This document shows, piece by piece, positions 24,838 through 36,575 of a DNA stretch of 64,000 bases; within the stretch, counting starts at the first letter, position 1; every line of letters starts with the position of its first letter. A program made the position numbers and the translations under genes. Location: positions 620,001 to 684,000 of the forward strand of contig JAUDYN010000007.1 of assembly GCA_030407005.1 (NCBI GenBank). Direction: 5' to 3'. The DNA comes from Desarmillaria ectypa (taxonomy: Eukaryota; Basidiomycota; Agaricomycetes; Agaricales; Physalacriaceae). The notes beneath the pieces are model-generated. The model was not told where the DNA came from. It was given only the letters and a program-made list of their open reading frames with translations, and did no database searches.

Positions 24838-27800
24838 TCACAGGGCCTCAATAGCTTTCCTAACTTCCTCTGCCTTACTCTCGAAGGCGGCTAATTCCCG
24901 CTCACCATCCTGCTTAAACTTCTCGTATTCAACGCCCATTTGGTATCGGATCCACTCTTCAATAGTCATCGACAGCTCCGCTTCCGTAAGGCTTTCCAGC
25001 GGAACGAACGACTCTAATGCAAGAGGAGGTAAGAACTGGAAACCGGCATCCAAGGATTGAGTATTGTCGGCCTGAGGGCCAGGATTTATTGACGGGGGAG
25101 ATACCCGGACGGAAGAGGGCATAGAGCGAGGAGGAGTCAACGGCTGTGTCTCCATATCAAGCATTGAATTGTCCTCGTTTGCGTCGTTCATTTGCACATC
25201 CGACTCCTGAGGTCGTGTTTCTTCTGGGGTCTGATTGCGTGCTTCGGATGAAATAGTGAACGTTGGCGCCTTCGCCTTTTCTTTTTCTTTCCCCTTCGAG
25301 TAGATTGGTTCGAGTTTTTGAGGCAGTGGATCCCTTTCGTCCTCTTCCTCCGATGAAATCTCAACTAGTTTCAACCCTGCGTCTATCTCGCTCCGCTCTA
25401 CATCGCTTGCTGTGCTACTTTGACTGACATGGGAGGATGATGCTGTTTCGGAAGCGAAGTTACGTTCAGCTGCTTGCTGAGAAGTCTTCGTCTTCACATG
25501 GTGTGCATTCCCTGGATCTGAAACCACGTGAGGAACATTGTAGCCAGCGCTGGTGCCATTCGGATTCATTTGGAAGCACCCATGTATTTCTTCCATAATT
25601 ACGTCTTCATCAGACCCCGAAAGTCCATTATTTCTAGTTCCAGATGGGTGCCGGGACGAAGAGGAATGTGTCTCGGAGGACGAAGGCTTTCTTCCGTGAG
25701 GGGGGGCAAAAGGTGCCTCGTGGCCGATCTCAGCAGCCTTGGCTTTCGTAGCCTGCGATTTGGAGGGCTTTCGGGCATGCGAGGGAACAGGCGCCGGTGC
25801 CGGAGGTACCAAGACCTCATCGTCGATGTCAGGTCCCTGAGGACCCTCTGCTATAGGGACCTTTGACTTGGCTCGCAGTTTAGAGGACTTTTTCGACGGC
25901 ACAGGAGTCTTCGAGGGAACATATTGACTCATGTCTTCCTCCGACCGCGGCTCCATTTCTGGAACAGCCCGTGGCGTGGAAGCAGGCTTCGGTTGCGCCT
26001 TCGACGTAGGCTTAGACACATGTTTGTTTGCATTGGGTTCCGGGGCGGGTGGTCCGAAGAATTCATCTTCTGGCTGGCTGTTCGAAGGTGGCTGACCCTT
26101 ATATCGAGTTGATCTGGACGATCCCTTGGTCAGTGGTTCGGGAATGGATTCATCGTCTTCTGGCGGGGGCAGCTTTGGTTTGGATCGAGTCGACCTAGAA
26201 AGTACCTTCTTCGTAAGCGCAGCTTCATCTTCCGACTGCGTGTCTGGAGGAGGCGGGAGGGGTTTAGACCGCGAGGATTTCGTCGCTGCTTTGGAAGGTG
26301 GTTTTTTGACCGGTGCATCATCCTCAAAATTCTGCGATGACAGGGGTTTCGTCGGTGGCCTAGATGATGGTTTGCGGGTAGTGCTCTTCTTTAGAGGTAT
26401 TTCATCCTCGTCCAATTCTCGCTCCGCCACCGCACGTGACTTAGATTTGGATCTCGACACCTTAGGAGGCAGGAGATCAATTTCGCTCCCTTCCTCCTCC
26501 GTTTCAGGTAGGTGCTTTGGTATCGACCTCATTTCATCAGTAGTGGAGTTACCAACGGCTTTTATCTTGGATTTCGCCGACGGTTTGCGTGTTGTGCTTC
26601 CCCCTAATGGTGCCTCATCCTCAACCGTCTCTGGGGTCTCTACCGTCCGAGATTTTGATTTTGATTTCGATCTTAAGGGCTTGGAAGGAGGGGAGTCCGG
26701 AATACCATCCTCCTTCCCCTCAGCTTCTACGACAGGCTTTGACTTGGATCTCGATTTAGATGATTTGCGGGGAGCATCATCATCGACCGACGGGGCGCGG
26801 GATGCCGAGCGGGATCTAGTCGAGGCCTTTCGGGTCCGATGAGGTGCAGGAGGTGCAGTGAAGGTATTGTCTTCATTGTCATCTTCGTCCTCTTCTGTAT
26901 GTGCAGAGCGGTGACTGGCTTTGGATGAGGCTCGCGAGCGGGTGCCGGGAGTTTTGGCGCCCTTCCCAGTGGCTCGAAGTTTACGTGGCGTCTTAGCGGT
27001 GCGGCTGCCCTCAGGCATGGAAGAGATATCGGAAGACTCGTCGGCGCCGTCGAAGGCTTTCGTGGGCATGATCATGTCATTATGTTTGCTTTTGGATTTC
27101 GATTTGGGAGCTGGTTTGGGAGCTGGAGAGAGGTCGGCGAAGATGGGGCAGTTGCCATTGGCCTTCTTAACTCGCTTTAGATGCTCTTCCCTGTAGAATA
27201 AATGAGAATAAAAAGGAGAGAAAAGACAGGAAGACGCACATTGGATCATCATCATCATCCCATCCACTCAAGGAGACGCCACAATACAAGCACGTAGCAA
27301 GGTCATCCCCCGGCTCCTGGGGCATGTATATGAAGCCAGCGCGTGCCATCTGCGAGAAATTAATGAACACGAAAGCTGGTACATAAAACTTCAATATTCA
27401 ATAGGTACCTTCTTCGACGTGCATCCACCCTTGGTTATATCGTGAGGCCAGCCGTCCCCAGAAGTAAAGGTGTCAAGTCGAGCCTTCTCCATCACCTTGG
27501 ATAGAGGCATGCGATTCTTATTTTGGAACACAAATCTGTAAAAATTTCAGCTGCGAAAAAGGTAACAGCGCTCGACTCATCCTTACCTTCCCTGATGGTC
27601 TACATCATTTCGCAAACCACACCGGACCACTGCCCAGGAACACATCTTTGCGCATTTACGGTAGTGGATATCGAATGGGTCGTCGTCACTGTCCCACTCG
27701 CTGAGCTGCTTGCTGCACATGTAGCAGGTAACACTGTCCCTGTCTTCTGGGCTGGGGTCGTAATAGAAACCAGCCTCTGCCAGTGTCTCGGGATTCGCCT

Positions 27801-27906
27801 GGAAGCTGGATGGATGGGGCCATTTCAGTGTAACTGTTGTTTTCGAGCCACTTTTTACGCGCTTTGAACGCGTAAATGAGTCGATACGATTCTGGAGTAC
27901 TTCCAT
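24838..27906 (-). CDS. BIR1: BIR1: survivin-family chromosomal passenger protein with two BIR domains, 969 aa
   Basis: Four exons: 27906-27587, 27535-27409, 27349-27240, 27190-24838, in phase. The first BIR (about 20-95) has the ligand set CYMC...H...C (DSVTCYMCSKQLSEWDSDDD). The second (about 125-200) has CLYCGVSLSGWDDDDDPMEEH and NGNCPIF. A long disordered region follows, dominated by KSKSKSK and Arg/Ser/Pro repeats with many potential CDK or Aurora sites. A conserved C-terminal helix begins MTIEEWIRYQMGVEYEKF. Fungal Bir1 (S. pombe Bir1/Cut17, 997 aa) is the survivin subunit of the Aurora-INCENP-borealin complex and places it at centromeres. Length and architecture match. It is divergent from WAPL. 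Confidence 0.92.
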
Positions 27907-28046
27907 TGCGCTGAGGGTGGTGAGCGTCCGTTGAGCGTGATGAAGTAACGCGTCGTCGCTAGTGTGACGACCGCGGAGCACGTGCAGTCACGTGGACTGC
28001 GAGAAATATCTCCACGGGGCACGGTCCGCCCTGGTCCGCTACATCC
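27907..28046. promoter_or_regulatory. 140-bp bidirectional promoter, BIR1/WAPL
   Basis: Only 140 bp separate the two ATGs. It contains ACGCGT (27948-27953) and two CACGTG boxes (27979-27984 and 27989-27994). A further ACGCGT (27868-27873) lies just inside BIR1 exon 1, within the inverted repeat TTTACGCG/CGCGTAAA (27854-27876). ACGCGT is the MBF cell-cycle box of other fungi. Regulation is inferred. Confidence 0.6.
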
Positions 28047-30735
28047 ATGTCCCTCCTTCGTACCTATGGTCGTAATTCCACCAAAAGGAGGCTCGTCGAA
28101 GCTATCGGCAGCGATGAGGATGTTTTGAAGCGGCAAAAGCGCGCTACCCCGCCAACTCCCTCCAAAATACCAAGAGACTTGTCCCAAATATTCGAAGCGG
28201 CATCGCCAGCAGTGTCATCGTCGGGATCTCCAGGAAAGCTTGCAAGGCGCATGCTGGGGCGATCTAAAACAGAGTCTTCAATGGACAGTGCTGGTCGGTC
28301 AGGAGGCTCTACACCAAGCCTAGCTCAACGGACGCCTTCGTTACCCTCCAGTCTCTCGCCGCCAAAACCAATTCCAACGCTATTTCCAGATCCACCACTC
28401 CCGCAACATCGTCCACCAGTGAAACGTACATACGCTGGAAAATCGAGATCCTTTCTTGTTTCGTTACCCGTCAATGCCTCTACATCTGGCATAGGTCTCG
28501 AGGATGATGACTTTCTCAACCGGGAGTCATATTCTTCGCTTCGCTCTCGCTGGGGTGTCGACACGTCAGAGGACGACCCATATCCTCAGCCATCACCATC
28601 GCGGTCACATTCCGATTCCAATCCTGCGACACCTACTTCATCTCCTCCCAAAAAGTCCAAGAGCAAATCGAAAGGCAAGGTCACTCCCAGTGTTCTCGTC
28701 CCTGAACCTCTTCCCAGTGGAATGATGAATCCCCTGAAAAGTATCACGGAGCTCAGGACCAAAGGAGAGAACAGAAGGTTCTTGGACGAAGTTGGATATC
28801 TCATTGAGGGCATGGATAAAGATGGCGGAGTAGGTTTGCGAAGATCAAGGTGAGTGTCCATCTTCTCAACTCAATGCTGTACTTATCGAATCTAGCGCAT
28901 TGGAAATAGCGACAAAACTGTGCGACTCTGACTTTACTCGCAAGGCCAAAGCAGCAGACTTTATCGGCCAAACCTGGGACACCTTCGTTGAGAATGGTGC
29001 AGGAGACGGAAAAGACAAGGTTGGCCTGTTATCTGTATATATCGCTTTCTCTAAGGTTCTTTCAGATTTTAGACCTCATTCTGGCATTTTTCTCGGCACT
29101 TGTTGCTAGAGACGACGTGTCTCTAGCCGACGTCGCTGAACGCTCCATTTCGCCATCCACCAGCTCTTCGCCAACATCACATTTTGCAACAACGCTATTT
29201 GCAATGCTCGCCCGTCTCACCCCTGAAACCGACCTTTTGTCAATCATAGCAGGAAGTTCTCCGGATATCCAGCTCCGAAAATTGGGAATCAAGAAAAGCG
29301 AACAGATTTTGGTAACTGCAACAGGCTTCCTGTATGCGGCCATTTGTTTACCGTGTTATTCAGCTTCGTTCCATCCATTCAACTATTTCCTCATCCTCCC
29401 TATTTAAAGACGGAGTTGCTGTGAGCTATACTGCTTTTCAAGCCCTTTCCTCTCTCACACTTTATAGGTGTCGACGTCTCTGTTAATAACACGTACTCTG
29501 GCCGCTCTTCCACCCTCGTTTCTTCCTACAGTTCATTTTACATCATTACTCAAGTCCCTTCGTTATCATTTGGATAAACCCTTTCCGTCGACAACTGTCC
29601 GGCATGATAAAAGTATAGACTTCCCAAATACTCATCATATCTTGCGACTGCTGGACAGCTTCCTTCTTGGCCAATGGGCAGGCCCCGGGTACAGTAGTGC
29701 TCGGTCAAGAAATCTTCTTGAGGAAGCACGAGATGATTGGGTGCTTAATGGGCTGATTTCTTGTGCGGTTCGCGCCGAAATCGCGATGAGGACTTCCAAG
29801 TCCTGTAGCAACACAGATATAGGTGCGTCTATGTAACATTAGGAGTTCCCAGTGGCTCATTTTTCCACAACAGACAGTTGCTTAGATATGGTGTTCCGTG
29901 TCCTGGTTAGCCTTAGTCACAGAGACCAGGACTGGTGCGAGAAGGTCCTCGCACATCCGTCAGCGCCACTGTTTATTATTCGAACAATTGTCAGGGCCGA
30001 TCGCGTACGTCATGAGTATCGAGGGAGAACAAAGAGGTCGCACGGGAAGACGAACAACGACGAGGAGGAGGAGGAGAGCGATACAGAGCTCGACAGCAAA
30101 GAAAATTCTGAGGATGATGTATCCCAAGCTCGTGTTCTGGACAGACTTTGTCTTGCGTTAGGCCTCTTCACCAATCTGGTTCAAGAAGTCGAAGACGCGA
30201 AGGATGTCTTGCGAGGTTTGCGTGTGTATTATTCCATTTTGCTTGGCATCAGTGGGCTGATCTCTCTATTCTAGTCCTTGATCCCTCCTGTGCCTTGACG
30301 AAGCCTGCCTGCCTGCGCAAATGCTCTTGTTGTCATCCCACCAGTGCGCTTAATCTCCTGGCTCAAGTGTACCTCCATCAAGTTCCTATATTTGGGGACC
30401 CCAAGGTCAAAACGGAGCGTCAGTCCTCACCCGCTTTTGGTACTGATCCACTGCAGAGCGCGGACACATCCTTCCTGCTAGGTCATCTATCGGTTCTTTT
30501 TGGATTACTCATGAAAGGGAGCGAAGACAACCAGACTGTCATCTTAGATGGGCTTTGCTCTACCAGGATAACCCGCACCGTACAGCTGAACTCCTTGGTA
30601 GAACATGCGGCTGATCTTGCTGCTTTCTATGCTGCCATCAAAGAAAGGGAGGCCGATGCAGAAGGAAGCAAAGGGGAAGATGTCGCCAAGGATGTGATCA
30701 AGTTCCTCCAAGATCTTCGCGACAAGCCGAAGTAA
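28047..30735 (+). CDS. WAPL: WAPL cohesin-release factor, 795 aa
   Basis: Seven exons in phase: 28047-28849, 28896-29019, 29066-29311, 29364-29420, 29468-29822, 29874-30215, 30275-30735. The N-terminus MSLLRTYGRN carries a TYGR(K/N)-type motif as in WAPL proteins, followed by a disordered Ser/Pro region. The conserved WAPL helical-repeat domain covers about residues 230-780, with FVENGAG near its start and LNSLVEHAADL near its end. Wapl, with Pds5, opens the Smc3-Scc1 gate and releases cohesin from chromatin. An acidic insert (NDEEEEESDTELDSKE) lies in exon 6. It shares its promoter with BIR1, another chromosome-segregation gene. Confidence 0.9.
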
Positions 30736-31060
30736 CTCACTCCGTATACCGTACATCACGATTTGTGCTACCCTACCGGCCCTTTTTCTATATTTTATCT
30801 TGATTGAATGATGAACAATAAGTAGCCTATTACCGATCAACGCAAGTTCGCAACCGCAGCCATCACAAGGTGACATTCAAGGCGATAAAGAGCTTGTAAA
30901 TGATAGCCTTCACTCTTCGCGGCTAACACCATGCTCCTTGCCGCTGAACCAAGCGCTACATAATTTCAGTGGAGGCGCGGCTATTATTCACATGTTAGTT
31001 TGAATGCCGATACTGAAATGCCGCAGTTCCACGACAACCGCTCTGCAGTGAACGTCCAGC
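30736..31060. promoter_or_regulatory. WAPL terminator/amidase promoter region
   Basis: 325 bp between the WAPL stop and the amidase ATG. No specific signal was recognised. Confidence 0.35.
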
Positions 31061-33466
31061 ATGGGGTCCAGTTTCTCCTCCAACAGGGCCATCGTCTACG
31101 GCAAACGCCTTGAGCGTGCTCGTCTTTTGGAGGAGGTAGCAAGCACCTCTGGTAAGAACAGCAACCGCGAGAAGTACTTGCAGGCGACCGGTACGTACAG
31201 GTCCTTTGCGTTGAAGTTTACTTACCATCGATATCTGCAGCCTGCGACATCGTATCTCGTATCGAGAGTGGCGAATGGACAGCTACGGAGGTCCTCGAGG
31301 CGTACATCGCGCGTGCGGTTGAGGCTCAGACGGCGACGAATTGCGTGACGGAAGGTTCGAGCTGCACGAGCTGCCGGGCGCGTTGGAGCTGACGATTGAA
31401 CGCAGTCATGTTTAAGGATGCGCGCGCGCAGGCCAAGGACCTCGATGCTGAGTTCGCAGCTACCCAGAAGCTCCGTGGGCCCCTGCATGGAGTTCCGTTC
31501 AGTGTAAAGGTGTGTACTCGTTCTCCTGTCGCTTAGGGTGTGTCTTAATGATGCATATATGCAGGATTTCTGTGAGTAATATCGATATTTGGTGTAATTT
31601 ATAATCTTACAGAAAACAGATAGAGTCAAGGGTTACGACACAACAATTGGCTTTACTCAGTGGGCTAATGATCCCGCTGAAGAGAACGCGACAGTACGTC
31701 TTTATTCAGACGATAAAGGAACCGTCGAATTAATATCTTCTTGTAGCTCGTTGCCCATATCATCGCTGCAGGAGGCATTCCGATGGTCAAGACAAACGTT
31801 CCCCAGACTATGCTTTCCTTTGAATGCAATAACCCCTTGTGGGGACGCACTACTAACCCGTACAACCCCTGTTACACTTGTGGTGGTAGTTCTGGAGGCG
31901 AAGGAGCTATTCTCGCCATGGACGGCTCTGCTTTGGGCATAGGCTCTGATATTGCCGGCAGTCTACGTATCCCAACTGCGTACTGCGGTATCTACTCCCT
32001 CATGCCGTCCTTCCCCAGGGTCTCTACTTTTGGATGTCGAGGTATATTGTTATGCATGTACATCATCGTGTCTGATTTCTATATCCATACCTTCAGGACC
32101 CGATCCCGGTTTCGAAGGGCTGATAGCGATCAATGGCCCAATGGCTAGGCCAGTTACTCCTTCATTCAAACCTACCTGTCAAGTCAGTTCATACCGTCTA
32201 TTTCATTTAGGTCAGTTGAAGATTTGAAGCTCTTCTGCCGCACCCTGTTCGGTGTACCAGACGCTATTTCTCTTGTTCCTCCTATGCCCTATCGGGAACA
32301 CAATTTGCCCGAGAAGCCCAAATTTGGTTACTATACGTCAGGTTCGTGTCTAGTACTTTTGGGGCGCGTATGTATCGCTGAAAACATACTAGATGGATTC
32401 ATTAAAGCATCTCCGGCTAATAAACGCGCAGTTCTGGAAACCGTCGCTGCGTTGCGCAAGCAAGGTCATGAGTGCATTGAATTTGAGCCTCCTAATGGTT
32501 AGCGCTAGTCTTATTCCTTCGTCGATAGAACAATTCTAACCATCAATATCAGTGCACGAAGCACTGGTGGCCTTTGTCGCGCTAAGCTCTTCAGATTCGT
32601 ACAGAAACATGCTAAGCAATCTCGGTCCCGATGCTCTGGTGGGTTGCATGGAACGTCAACCTTGATTCCTCATCAGACCATCGTTCCAGGATGATACACT
32701 TAAATTAGTCGTCTATGGCTCAAGACTTCCATGTAAGGCTCCGTTTCATGCAGCTGCCATCAGCGTTAATTAATCTACTGCACAGACCTACTGAAAGCCT
32801 TTGCTCATTTTATCGTTTCCAAGATCCTTCATGATTGGAGGGCTGCAGATGTCGTTCATGCCGCAGGCTCGAAGTCTTACTCCCAATACAGCAAATGGAC
32901 TGAAAAAAGGCAGGCTTACAACCGAATGTTTTATATGAATGTGAGGTCACCCTGCCTGCTTGAAGGATGTTCTAACTACCTCGTCATATCAGGTCTGGAA
33001 CAAGTATGGTTTCGACGGTATTATAGCTCCGGTTCAGGCTCTCCCACAATTGATTGAGGGGTGAGTACTTTCTGACATCGGTGAGATATCATGCTCACTG
33101 AGTTTCGTGTACAGCGGTGCAACGCAGTTTTCTCCTCTGGTCATGGGTACAGTGCTTTATAATGTCGTCCAGAGCAGTGCTGGGTGTATTCCTGTAACGC
33201 GAGTTGATCCCGAGAAGGACAAGTTGACGGAAGAGTGGACGAAGCCTTCGCCCGACAAAGTGAGCATCCTGGAGGACCAGCTTTATAGAGGGAAGAAGCC
33301 ATTTTATGATCCAGTGCCTATGAAGGGCATGCCGATAGGTATACAAGTAGTAGCGAAGAAGTGGGAGGAGGAGAAGGTGTTGGCAATGATGAGTGTCATC
33401 GATAGAGCTTTGGGGGAGGATAGAGGATTCGGGCCGGGCGCTTGTAGGCTACCGAAAAACTTATAA
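31061..33466 (+). CDS. Amidase-signature hydrolase (acetamidase/fatty-acid amide hydrolase type), 571 aa
   Basis: Fourteen exons in phase: 31061-31190, 31241-31354, 31406-31509, 31565-31571 (7 nt), 31620-31693, 31747-32041, 32097-32148, 32211-32341, 32393-32497, 32553-32638, 32690-32732, 32786-32940, 32993-33060, 33115-33466. The Ser-cisSer-Lys triad is visible: Lys116 in GVPFSVKD, Ser191 in GGSSGGE and Ser215 in SDIAGSLRIP. The spacings of 75 and 24 residues equal those of FAAH (Lys142/Ser217/Ser241). The enzyme hydrolyses carboxylic amides; the substrate is not predictable. No signal peptide or membrane anchor is seen. Intron 7 appears to use a GC donor (AG|GCCAGT). Confidence 0.93.
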
Positions 33467-36400
33467 AGGTAACGCTTATTCTCTCAAAAAATTTAAATTA
33501 TAGGGTGCATGTGTAGTAATTATTGAGTCCATTATCCTCGTTTCTCGAGAAATCGAAAATTTCGAACGAAGGTTTAGGCCGGAGATTCCCGAGCCTGCCC
33601 TCAAGCCCATCCAAGTCCTGTACTGACATCACTTACATTCATTCTTCCCGTTCTTCATCCTTCTTCAGCCCTTTCGCTTGCAGAAATAATTTTTACTTGT
33701 ATGATCAACAAGTTCTCCAAGCTTTCTCCATCTATTTTACTACATTTCAACTGCATAGTCGGAGATGCCTGTCACTGCAACATACCGCATGTTCACTAGT
33801 CAACCAGCAATGTTCCCTTTGCCGCTGTCTTTGCCAATGTTGCCAATTTCAACTGTTCAAATCCGTACCACCAACTGACACCCACACATACGGGAATGGC
33901 TACGTGACGGCCCACAACATGGAATTCCCCTTCGTGGGCGTCTAAATATTATACACGCTCGTTTCTGTGTACAATGTGGCGAACCACTATCCGCAGAAGG
34001 AGTTCAACCCTTGGCAACAAGGCGTCGATCTTCACGAGTTCCAAAATTTGGTGCGTATATGCTGGCAGAATTGGTACGTGAGCTATTTCATGTTGTTTGA
34101 ACCACCAAGGCCGGTCTGATTGCCCTTGAAATTTTCGCAGAAGCGCCGGAAACTGCAATCTTGTCTCTTGTCGTTCAATACTGTCTTGGTACCGTACCTT
34201 TCGGCTCCGTGTGGTTATGGTGAAAGTTCATCAGACTTTGTGCGATATACTGGAATGAAATATGCCGTTGGGTTACTCAGGGATACAGACGCGTCACGAA
34301 GGTGACTGAAGAACTGGTAGGTGAAACAGATCTATAACTCGCTTTACCGGCTCGTCCATTCAGCATATAGCCGCGCGAAAATGACGGAGCGAACTAGCTC
34401 CTTCCTTTCAATCACCTCTTCAGATGACTACCGGGAAGATTGAATATTTTGAATGTTCCACTAGAAATTCTGGTACGTAAATGCCTACAAGCACTATTTT
34501 ATCTATACATAACCTAAATAGCTTGCAGACTTCCTGCATCTGGACCAACCAAGCATTACAGTTGTACAGCAACGTGAGAATCTATAAGGGGACGTTCTTG
34601 TCAAGTAATTTTTGTCGCGTTTGTGTATGTGAGACCTTGCCTTTGTATGTGGAACCCCACCTCGTACCACCGCTTACTGGGATGGTGACGCGATGGCGTA
34701 TTGTTGAAGAAAAAACAACTCGGGCAGAGTCCGTTAAGATCAAGTCATGTGTCTATGTTCCAAACAAAACCGGGACCAGTAAGTGCATGTCCGAAGGATT
34801 GTTTGCCATCTGCTGATTCATCAAACAACTAGCCATGTAACTGCGAGGTTGTTCGACATCTACGTATTCGGCTCATATCGTGCAGGTGTGGCAGAGCCAT
34901 CAGCGGTTACATTACAATAATGACACGACCTTCATTTTTGTATAGGCTCCAAGCTGAGTCCCATTAATGCTTTGCGTGTCAGGTTCTTGTTAGTCACATC
35001 TCGTACCAAGTATCCTTCGCGGGAAAGATGCAGAAGCTGAGCACTGCAGGTGATAGTCCTCTGCTACATCCTAGGATTCTGCACGTATGCCAGCTATTTG
35101 CCCATCGTTGAATTGTGTTTTCTGATCCCCAAAACATGTAGATGTCTTGGCTTAATGTTCTCTTCGTCGGCTTCCATACTCGCGGCGACTTTCAACATCG
35201 GTATCCACACCAATATGCCGCGAATAGGTACAGTGCGGAGTGTCTCCATCATCAGTCCAGTGATCTGCGAACTACGACAATATGATCGAGGAGCGCAAGT
35301 TATTGTTGATGTTCTACGTCACTTGCCTGGCATGGAATGTAAATCTCTTAAACTGCTTTCTTGATCTCTTCTTTTTGCGCCGCTGACGCTATGATCTCCC
35401 CGAAGATCCGGTGGGCGCACTGCCTCGCCGGTAAACGTATTCGCCAACCACTATGCAACCACTGCGCACTTTCCCGTCTCAAGGCCGCACTGACACGTCT
35501 TGAGCAATGAAAATCCAGTCGGGTAAAGGATTTCGACACCGCTTACGGAAGAACAAGCGGGAGAAGCGAAGCATGCGGCAAGTGGAGAGAGGGGGTAGGG
35601 GGGAAGCTTAACCGGATACGTGAGCATGAATCCAGCGTTTCGTAGTCCCTATGCCGTTGTGCTTTATTCCTATTCTGGTAACGTGCGGCGACGACCGGCA
35701 ATTTTGCAGATGAAGTGGAGACACGGTCTCGTTGGTAATGCCGTTCGTCATGATTCTTGGGATTTGCTGACGATTGTTTATGACGGGTCCAGTTTGGAAG
35801 GCTTCACGGCAAGGTGTTTCTTAGACCAGCAGTTCTGCTCTGCTTGGCTTTTATAGTAAGGGGTGATAACGTTCATAGCTGTGGAGAATGTCGCGGGTGC
35901 AGTCAATTGTGACAATCAAGGTGGTTGCGGTGGATGTGGGAATCAGGTTTGGTATTCAGAATACATGTTCATCCATGACCCATCAATTTTGTTGTACTGA
36001 CTGCCAGGATATTTTTTCATAGGACGAGGCGGCTCATCTTCAAGTTTAAGATTTTCAAATCGTCCGATCTGCTACATATGATAAGACTTATGTATTTTCC
36101 ATGAACCCAGTGCGTGTGTTTTTGCTTATTCATGTTATGCAGCGAAGCTTGAAGGCTCGACGCTTTCGGTAAATCGCTCCCGATGACCATGCAACGGATT
36201 GTTGAATATTCATCGCCGTACGTTTTATGCCTACTAACACCGACTTGCCCAAATGCACTGATCCCGCTTTCAAGGCTTTCAAGTACACGTTGTCCATTTG
36301 AATTTCCCTTCTTAATTTCCTCCACCGTCAATTCCGAAAATTTCAAGGCACCCGCCTTCACCTTTTCGAATTCCAGGCGCTATTTTTAATCTTGTCGCGG

Positions 36401-36575
36401 GCCGATTTCGCTTCTCACGTGCCTTGATATATTTTTTCGACCTCGTTGGTATGACATTTGCTATCCTGTTGCAGGTCACTCTCCCCGATCTTCTGTTGCT
36501 TTTACCGATACTCGCCCTCAGGGCAAGGGCGCCTTAACTCACTTTGACTATCCGGCTATCACCAAAAGTTGCAAT
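33467..36575. other. Gene-poor 3.1 kb
   Basis: Short frames only. One stretch, 33955-34050 (+), reads protein-like (VYNVANHYPQKEFNPWQQGV) but is bounded upstream by a stop and has no partner exon. Another open frame (35050-35364, +) is Cys/Leu-rich and unrecognised. The last 150 bp hold the promoter of the next gene. Decayed genes or transposon relics are possible, but I cannot assign any. Confidence 0.4.

Noticed and set aside
26126..26842. A 238-codon plus-strand frame rich in Asp, Ser and Gly
   Set aside because: It is the antisense shadow of the repetitive Lys/Ser region of BIR1.
33523..33945. A 140-codon plus frame after the amidase gene
   Set aside because: No suitable ATG context, erratic composition with runs of Cys and Ser, and overlap with the amidase 3' flank.
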